From Propionibacteriaceae bacterium (lineage in GTDB: Bacteria > Actinomycetota > Actinomycetes > Propionibacteriales > Propionibacteriaceae), in NCBI GenBank assembly GCA_020438595.1, contig JAGQUI010000204.1:1-5591 (forward strand): a DNA stretch of 5,591 nucleotides, in the 5' to 3' direction. A program made the position numbers and the translations under genes. A model generated the notes under the pieces. That model saw nothing but the letters and a program-made list of their open reading frames with translations. It was not told the origin of the DNA and made no database searches. This document shows positions 1-3,957 of the stretch, piece by piece; position 1 is the first letter of the stretch, and every line of letters begins with the position of its first letter.

Positions 1-412
1 CGACGGGATGTTCGAGACGTTCCTCACCGTGCTCGCCGAGTTCGGGGCGTTCCCCGCGGTGATCGAGGCGGAGCTGCAGCGCTACCTGCCGTTCCTGACC
101 ACCACGAAGGTGCTGATGGCCGCCGTCCGGGCGGGGGTGGGTCGCGAGGCCGCGCACGAGGCGATCAAGGAGCACGCGGTCGCGGTGGCGCTGGCGATGC
201 GCTCGGGTGCGGCCACGAACGACCTGTACGAGCGGCTGGCCGCCGATCCGCGGCTGGGGCTCACGCGGGAGCAGCTGGCGTCCGCGGTCACCGATCCGCT
301 GGAACTCACCGGTTCGGCGCGCGACCAGGTGGACGCGATCGCCGCCCGGGTGGGGGAGCTGGCCGCGCGGCACCCCGACGGGGCCGCGTACACGCCCGGC
401 TCCGTGCTGTGA
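1..412 (+). CDS. purB: Adenylosuccinate lyase, C-terminal part (5' end outside window)
   Basis: Adenylosuccinate lyase acts twice in purine synthesis: it releases fumarate from SAICAR to give AICAR, and from adenylosuccinate to give AMP. It is a cytosolic homotetramer of the fumarase/aspartase superfamily. The frame is open from the left edge (codons begin at base 2), so the gene starts upstream and only the last 136 residues of a protein normally near 470 are visible. The recognisable stretch is DGMFETFLTVLAEFGAFPAV followed by an arginine-poor helical region and EAIKEHAVAVALAMR, which matches the C-terminal ADSL domain of actinobacterial PurB. The catalytic signature of the superfamily lies upstream and cannot be checked. 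The stop TGA at 410-412 overlaps the GTG start of the next gene, suggesting co-transcription and translational coupling. No truncation or frameshift is seen in the visible part. Confidence 0.9.
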   Translation, partial: DGMFETFLTVLAEFGAFPAVIEAELQRYLPFLTTTKVLMAAVRAGVGREAAHEAIKEHAVAVALAMRSGAATNDLYERLAADPRLGLTREQLASAVTDPLELTGSARDQVDAIAARVGELAARHPDGAAYTPGSVL

Positions 413-1200
413 CGCCGTCCCCGGGGGCGCGGATCCCCGCGCTGCTGGGCCTCGGCCTGGTGGCGGGGCTGATCTCCGGGCTGTTCGGCGTGGGCGGCGG
501 GCTGGTCGTCGTCCCCGGACTGGTGGCGGTGCTCGGCCTGGACCACCGGCGCGCGGTGGGTACGTCGCTGCTGGCGATCACCCCCGCGGTGCTGGCGTCG
601 CTCGCGTCCTATGCGGTGACGGGCAGTGTCGACCTCGTGGTTGGTGGTCTGCTGGCGCTCGGGGCGGTGATCGGCGCGCAGCTGGGCGCGTGGCTGCTGC
701 ACCGGGTGTCGCGGCGTGCGGCGCAGTGGGTGTTCATCGCGTTCGTGGCGGCGATGGTGGTGCAGCTGTTCATCAGCGTGCCGAACCGTGAGGCGGTGAT
801 CGAGCTGGGCCCGGGGCAGGTCGCCGGACTGGTCGTGCTCGGACTGGTCGCGGGCACGCTGTCGTCGATCCTCGGCATCGGCGGCGGGGGAGTGGTGGTG
901 CCGGTGCTCATGTTCGCGTTCGGGCTCGGCGACCTGGCCGCGAAGGGCGCGGCGCTGGTGATGATGGTGCCCACGCTGGCGTCCGGGCTGTGGGCGAACC
1001 TGCGCCGGCACAACGTGGACGTGCGCACCGGATTGGTCGTCGGGACGGCGGCGCTGGTCACCGGGCCGGTGGGCGCGTGGGTCGCGCACGCCATTCCGGC
1101 GCAGGCGGGATCGTGGCTGTTCGGCGCGTTCCTGCTGTTCGTCGGGGCGAGCATGGTGCGGGAGGCGCTGCGTCCCGCACGTACGGAGGCTGTCGGGTAG
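409..1200 (+). CDS. TauE/SafE family (DUF81) membrane transporter, probable anion exporter
   Basis: This 263-residue, very hydrophobic protein fits the TauE/SafE permease family, whose characterised members export sulfite, sulfoacetate or related organosulfur anions across the cytoplasmic membrane. The family's internal duplication is visible: a first half with GLFGVGGGLVVVPGLV (about residues 24-39) and a second half with ILGIGGGGVVVPVLM (about residues 154-168). Both repeats carry the glycine-rich G-x-GGG turn followed by VVVP. About eight hydrophobic segments can be counted, and the length is typical. The start is GTG at 409, which shares bases with the purB stop (GTGA). No good Shine-Dalgarno sequence precedes it, so it is probably translated by coupling to purB. 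The actual substrate cannot be read from the sequence, and a link to purine synthesis is not implied. The stop at 1198-1200 lies 4 bp from the stop of the convergent gene. Confidence 0.85.
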   Translation: MTPSPGARIPALLGLGLVAGLISGLFGVGGGLVVVPGLVAVLGLDHRRAVGTSLLAITPAVLASLASYAVTGSVDLVVGGLLALGAVIGAQLGAWLLHRVSRRAAQWVFIAFVAAMVVQLFISVPNREAVIELGPGQVAGLVVLGLVAGTLSSILGIGGGGVVVPVLMFAFGLGDLAAKGAALVMMVPTLASGLWANLRRHNVDVRTGLVVGTAALVTGPVGAWVAHAIPAQAGSWLFGAFLLFVGASMVREALRPARTEAVG

Positions 1201-1204
1201 GGCG

Positions 1205-1462
1205 CTACCTGGTGCGGCGCTTCCACCACTGCCAGGCGGCGGTGACGATGAGCGCGCCGACGAACGAGCCGATCAGGCCCGAGGGGCGCAGCTCCAGGCC
1301 GTCCCCGGAGATCAGGCTGGCGAGCAGGCCGCCGACGAACGACCCGGCGAGGCCGGTGACGAAGGCCAGGGTCCAGTCGATGCCCTTGCGCGACTTGCCC
1401 AGCACGAGTTGGGCAGCCGCCCCCACGAGCATTCCGAACAGGATGAGGCCGATGATCAGCAT
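1205..1462 (-). CDS. GlsB/YeaQ/YmgE family small membrane protein
   Basis: This is an 85-residue protein of the family often labelled transglycosylase-associated or GlsB/YeaQ/YmgE, whose members are small inner-membrane proteins linked to general stress responses. Their biochemical activity is not settled. The sequence shows the expected layout: a first hydrophobic segment (about residues 2-20, LIIGLILFGMLVGAAAQLVL), a short basic loop with KSRKGIDW, a second segment rich in glycine (about 30-52, FVTGLAGSFVGGLLASLI), then the GLIGSFVGALIV segment (about 63-74) and a basic tail WWKRRTR. Length matches E. coli YeaQ and YmgE (just over 80 residues). The ATG at 1460-1462 has no Shine-Dalgarno sequence, but a TAGGCT box ends 6 nt upstream, so the mRNA is probably leaderless. 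It is convergent with the transporter gene and divergent from the 80-residue gene. Confidence 0.85.
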   Translation of the reverse strand: MLIIGLILFGMLVGAAAQLVLGKSRKGIDWTLAFVTGLAGSFVGGLLASLISGDGLELRPSGLIGSFVGALIVTAAWQWWKRRTR

Positions 1463-1468
1463 GAGGGC

Positions 1469-1474
1469 AGCCTA
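1469..1474 (-). promoter_or_regulatory. Probable -10 box (TAGGCT) of a leaderless promoter for the GlsB-like gene
   Basis: Reading on the - strand, TAGGCT matches the actinobacterial -10 consensus TANNNT and is followed by six bases (GCCCTC) and then the ATG. That spacing places the transcription start at or next to the A of the start codon, as in leaderless mRNAs, which are common in actinobacteria. No convincing -35 box is visible, which is usual in such promoters. It overlaps the presumed promoter of the divergent gene. Confidence 0.6.
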
Positions 1475-1477
1475 GGG

Positions 1478-1483
1478 CAGAAT
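1478..1483 (+). promoter_or_regulatory. Possible -10 box (CAGAAT) of a leaderless promoter for the 80-residue gene
   Basis: CAGAAT keeps the A at position 2 and the T at position 6 of the TANNNT consensus but lacks the first T. It is followed by six bases (CGACCC) and the ATG at 1490, the same spacing as on the opposite strand. No Shine-Dalgarno sequence stands before that ATG. The call depends on this spacing and is weaker than the - strand box. Confidence 0.35.
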
Positions 1484-1489
1484 CGACCC

Positions 1490-1732
1490 ATGGCGGACCA
1501 GTCGACCCTCGAGTCGTGGTGGGCGGGGCTCACCCCCGACCAGCAGGAGCGTGCCGCGGCGATCGCTGCCCGTCCCGCACCGCGCGGCATGGCCGTGGAC
1601 GACCTCAGCGCGTCCATGATCGTCGCCGGACTGCCCACCGCCCGCCAGGTCTGGACCGGCCAGCCCGAGCACCTCGTCGAGATGCTGGACGAGGTCGCCG
1701 ACTTCGTGTTCGCGGCCGGCCGGGCGGACTGA
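1490..1732 (+). CDS. Hypothetical 80-residue acidic protein
   Basis: I do not recognise this protein. It has 80 residues, no signal peptide, no membrane segment and no cysteine, so it is probably cytosolic. The N-terminal part (STLESWWAGLTPDQQERAAAIAA) looks helical, with the tryptophans clustered around residues 10-11. The C-terminal part (LPTARQVWTGQPEHLVEMLDEVADFVFAA) also looks like an amphipathic acidic helix after a short proline-containing linker. The start ATG at 1490 was chosen because it sits 6 nt after a -10-like box and because the open frame further upstream, which begins at 1409, would read through the divergent gene with unlikely composition. Coding is supported by strong GC bias at third positions. 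It could be a small regulator or a partner of another protein, but nothing in the sequence shows this. Downstream it runs into the repeat-rich gap. Confidence 0.6.
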   Translation: MADQSTLESWWAGLTPDQQERAAAIAARPAPRGMAVDDLSASMIVAGLPTARQVWTGQPEHLVEMLDEVADFVFAAGRAD

Positions 1733-1740
1733 GCCACCGA

Positions 1741-1795
1741 CCGGTCCCTGAGGAGGGGACGCCTGAGCTCGCGAAGGCGACCGCGTCACGAAGGG
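1741..1795 (+). repeat. A-B repeat unit, copy 1
   Basis: Motif A (CCGGTCCCTGAGGAG, 1741-1755) is followed after 27 bp by motif B (GCGTCACGAAGGG, 1783-1795). The sequence between them folds as a hairpin: CGCCT (1760-1764) pairs with AGGCG (1775-1779) around the loop GAGCTCGCGA. Beyond an A-A mismatch, two more G-C pairs extend the stem. Confidence 0.6.
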
Positions 1796-1893
1796 CCGGC
1801 CCCTACGGCGCCCCAAGTGGTGGGCCTCCCGCCACCGGAGTGCAACGGCCATCCGGTCGGCGAGCAGGCGCGCGCAGGCAGGCGTGGGCCCGA

Positions 1894-1945
1894 CCCTTCG
1901 TGACGCGTCGGGCTCGTTCCTCACCCGTCGCTCCTCAGGGACCGG
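1894..1945 (-). repeat. A-B repeat unit, copy 2
   Basis: On the - strand, motif A (1945-1931) is followed after 24 bp by motif B (1906-1894). The spacer again folds as a hairpin, this time with stem CGGGT/GCCCG around the loop GAGGAACGA, and again with GAC on both outer sides. Motifs A and B are identical to copy 1, but both sides of the stem differ. Confidence 0.6.
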
Positions 1946-2029
1946 TGGGGAGAGGGAGCGGCCACCCCGGGACCGGCGAGAAGAAGGGCCCGCTCCTCAG
2001 GGACCGGTGGGGAGAGGGAGCGGCCACCC
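1929..2029. repeat. Two direct copies of a 39-bp sequence, 62-bp period
   Basis: 1929-1967 and 1991-2029 are identical over 39 bp, separated by 23 bp. Each contains motif A on the - strand followed (on +) by GGGGAGAGGGAGCGGCCACC. The 23-bp spacer holds a degenerate match (GGGACCGGCGAG), suggesting a decayed third copy. The second copy ends exactly one base before the stop codon of the sulfotransferase-like gene (TCA at 2030-2032). The first copy overlaps the right end of the inverted repeat, so the elements are nested or shared. With the inverted repeat, this fills the gene-free stretch 1733-2029. Confidence 0.85.
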
Positions 2030-3193
2030 TCAGCGGACGGCGAGCGCGGCCGCACGCCGGCGCAACCGGCGGCCGAGGCTGCCGCGGACGGTCCGCACGG
2101 CGGCGACGGGAGCCGCCTCGTCCCAGGCCGCCCGGAGTTGCTCGGCGGCACCGAGCACCGCGGCGACGGCGACCTCGACGGGCACCAGCCCGGACGGCCC
2201 GGCGGAATCCTCTGCGGCCGGCCCCGCGTCCGCACCGACCCCGGCGTACCGGTCCAGGTCTCCGACCACCCGGACGCCGGACGCCCGCACCCGGCCCGCC
2301 GCCGCAAGATCCACTTCCCGCGCGCGGGCCGCCACCTCGGCGCCCAACCGGATCCGTGCCTCCTCCGGGCCCGGCTGCCGCTCGAGCAGCCGCGGGATCA
2401 TCCCGCGTCCGACCAGGTCCATGTAGTCCGCCCGGGTCAGGCCCGCCTCGCGCAACTCGTGCGCCACCGCGCCGACCAGTTCCAGCTCGGCCACGGTCAG
2501 CGCCCGGTTGCGCAGCGCGCCCGTCGCGGGCGGATCCAGCAGCCCCTCCGGCAGCCCGAGCAGGCCTTCGAGTGCGCGCGGCAGCATCTCCGGCTGCTCC
2601 GGGTCGAGGGCGATGCACGTCACCCCGTCCGACCCGACGATCCCCGCCCACCGCTCCACCAGCCCGGCGTGGTCGAGGTGGCGCGCCACCGTCCCGTCCC
2701 CGATCGCGTCGAGAGTGCGCTGCGCCCAGTCATCCAGCGGGCCCGGACGCCGCCCGCTCTTGATCATCTGCTGCCACTCCGAGGCGAGCAGCGAACGCAG
2801 CGGTCGCAGCCCCACCAGCACGTGCACCCGGCCACCGATCCGCTCGCACAGCTCCTTCGCCTGGGCCTCGTCGAGCACCGCGAGCCGTTCGTAGGAGATC
2901 CAGATCCGTGCGTTCCGCGGCGCCTGCGCGACCTCCCGCAGCAGCGCCTGGCCGTGCCGCGGCCCCGCCGTCTCGGCCTCGGCCTTCGTCCAGCCCCACG
3001 TGAAGCCGACCAGCGCGCTGCAGCCCCAGCGGTGGTTCAGCCCCGTGCCCGGGTACACCACGCCGCGCGCGGCGAGTTCGGCGCGCCGGCCGGACGCCGC
3101 GTGCTGGATCGCGGTGGTGCCGGTCTTGAACGGTCCGATCTGCAGGACGCGGGTGCTCGCCGGGACCGGCCGGACGTCGAGGGCGTCACGCAT
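2030..3193 (-). CDS. Sulfotransferase-fold (P-loop) protein, probable PAPS-dependent sulfotransferase
   Basis: This 387-residue protein most likely transfers sulfate from PAPS to an acceptor that I cannot identify. Near the N-terminus, residues 17-30 read LQIGPFKTGTTAIQ, the 5'-phosphosulfate-binding loop of the family (G-x-x-K-T/S-G-T-T). A second family feature, the 3'-phosphate-binding segment, is visible as LVGLRPLRSLLASEWQQ (about residues 126-142), with Arg130 and Ser138 in the expected places. ISYERL (99-104) corresponds to the strand before it. The C-terminal third is alanine- and arginine-rich and ends in a basic RRLRRRAAA tail without recognisable motifs, so it may be a divergent extension. 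There is no signal peptide, which fits a cytosolic enzyme. The ATG at 3191-3193 lies 6 nt after a TAGGGT box. No PAPS-synthesis genes are near. The stop is immediately followed by repeats. Confidence 0.7.
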   Translation of the reverse strand: MRDALDVRPVPASTRVLQIGPFKTGTTAIQHAASGRRAELAARGVVYPGTGLNHRWGCSALVGFTWGWTKAEAETAGPRHGQALLREVAQAPRNARIWISYERLAVLDEAQAKELCERIGGRVHVLVGLRPLRSLLASEWQQMIKSGRRPGPLDDWAQRTLDAIGDGTVARHLDHAGLVERWAGIVGSDGVTCIALDPEQPEMLPRALEGLLGLPEGLLDPPATGALRNRALTVAELELVGAVAHELREAGLTRADYMDLVGRGMIPRLLERQPGPEEARIRLGAEVAARAREVDLAAAGRVRASGVRVVGDLDRYAGVGADAGPAAEDSAGPSGLVPVEVAVAAVLGAAEQLRAAWDEAAPVAAVRTVRGSLGRRLRRRAAALAVR

Positions 3194-3199
3194 GGCCGC

Positions 3200-3205
3200 A
3201 CCCTA
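3200..3205 (-). promoter_or_regulatory. Probable -10 box (TAGGGT) of a leaderless promoter for the sulfotransferase-like gene
   Basis: On the - strand TAGGGT is followed by six bases (GCGGCC) and the ATG at 3193, the same arrangement as at the GlsB-like gene. There is no Shine-Dalgarno sequence. A leaderless mRNA starting at the ATG is the simplest reading, and it supports the chosen start. Confidence 0.6.
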
Positions 3206-3332
3206 CGGACGCCGGGTGACCGGACGGCCACCTCCCGGTGACGCGGTGGTGAAATGGCGCGGGTCCGGTGGCAAAGCTGCCCCTGCCGCACGCCCGGCCC
3301 GACCCACGACGATGGGCCCGTCGCGCCGGAGT

Positions 3333-3339
3333 GAGGGGG
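3333..3339 (+). promoter_or_regulatory. Ribosome binding site of the lipoprotein gene
   Basis: GAGGGGG stands 4 nt before the ATG at 3344. It is purine-rich and complementary to the 16S rRNA 3' end, though a little close to the start. It favours ATG 3344 over the following GTG at 3347. The remaining 3194-3332 between the divergent genes shows no clear promoter for this gene. Confidence 0.6.
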
Positions 3340-3343
3340 AATC

Positions 3344-3955
3344 ATGGTGTGGGGCAGGCAGGCCGCCGTGGCGGCAGCGGCGTCGGCGTTGGTCCTCAGC
3401 GGCTGCACGGTGGTGGTCCAGGCGCCGCCCGTCGCCTCCCCGACGACGAGCGCGACCGACACCCCGTCACCCGCGCCGACGTCCGCGTCCCCGACCCCGT
3501 CCGAATCGCCCACCGAAGCCCTGCCTGCGCTCGGCCCGGAAGGCTACGGCGACCTCGCCCTCGGCATGACCAAGGCCCAGGCGCGAGGCACCGGACTGGT
3601 CACCGGGGTGGTGGGCACGAAAGGCCGGTGCGGCGCGTCGAACGATGGCCGGATCACCGGCGCCGACCTCGGCGACGACCTGTCCGGCAAGCTCTTCTTC
3701 TCCTACACCACCGGGAAGCTGGTGATCATCGGTGCGATCAGCGGCGTGACCACCCCCGAGGGCGTCGGTCTGGGCACGCCCACCGCGCAGGTGCGCGCCG
3801 CGTACCCCGGCTGGAAGGGCAACCGCAAGGACTCCTTCGGCGTCGACTACGTGCAGGCGCCCGGCAACCCGAAGGCGTACTACCGGATCGGCGTCCGCGA
3901 CCGGGAGGTCGTCGAGCTCACAATCCAGTCGCTCGACCAGGACTGCGCCGAGTAG
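3344..3955 (+). CDS. Secreted lipoprotein of unknown function
   Basis: The 203-residue product begins with a short basic n-region (Arg5), an alanine-rich hydrophobic core and the lipobox LSGC at residues 18-21, so it should be processed by signal peptidase II and anchored by a lipid on Cys21. Residues 27-65 form a Pro/Thr/Ser-rich linker (PTTSATDTPSPAPTSASP and similar) typical of actinobacterial surface lipoproteins. The folded domain (about 66-203) contains two similar motifs, LALGMTKAQARGTGLV and GVGLGTPTAQVRAAYPGW, of the G-[MT]-T-x-x-Q-[AV] kind found in small extracytoplasmic domains. This suggests a duplicated fold. Cys96 and Cys201 are the only other cysteines and could form a disulfide. 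No enzyme motif is seen and the function is unknown. Its stop at 3953-3955 is 2 bp from the convergent purL stop. Confidence 0.8.
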   Translation: MVWGRQAAVAAAASALVLSGCTVVVQAPPVASPTTSATDTPSPAPTSASPTPSESPTEALPALGPEGYGDLALGMTKAQARGTGLVTGVVGTKGRCGASNDGRITGADLGDDLSGKLFFSYTTGKLVIIGAISGVTTPEGVGLGTPTAQVRAAYPGWKGNRKDSFGVDYVQAPGNPKAYYRIGVRDREVVELTIQSLDQDCAE

Positions 3956-3957
3956 GT

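Larger units (their letters stand above)
1740..1946. repeat. 207-bp imperfect inverted repeat, MITE-like, no ORF
   Basis: The ends are perfect inverted copies of a 16-bp sequence (ACCGGTCCCTGAGGAG at 1740-1755, its complement at 1931-1946). About 27 and 24 bp further in, a second inverted match begins with GCGTCACGAAGGG (1783-1795 and complement 1894-1906) and extends to about 20 bp with one mismatch and one gap. The central 1803-1886 is unpaired apart from a small GGTGG/CCACC hairpin and holds no plausible gene. It lies between the 3' ends of two convergent genes. No clear target-site duplication is visible at the ends. It resembles a non-autonomous miniature element, or two inward-facing copies of a smaller repeat. 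No T-rich tract follows, so it is not an ordinary intrinsic terminator. Confidence 0.6.

Noticed and set aside
1746..1795. Hammerhead ribozyme: CTGAGGA in motif A fits the CUGANGA core, followed by a hairpin
   Set aside because: The hairpin should be followed directly by GAAA, but all three copies have GTCACGAAGGG. No matching stem III and cleavage site arrangement was found.
1803..1886. Small gene inside the 207-bp inverted repeat
   Set aside because: No start with a binding site or -10 box and no convincing codon bias. Only a short GGTGG/CCACC hairpin is seen.
82..2763. Other long open frames (82-1089 on -, 1516-2763 on +)
   Set aside because: Low-complexity Arg/Pro/Ala translations that run across clear genes and the repeat region.
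3183..3190. Partial motif B (GCGTCACG) near the sulfotransferase start
   Set aside because: Only 8 bases match, there is no motif A or hairpin, and the bases are explained by the codons for M-R-D-A.
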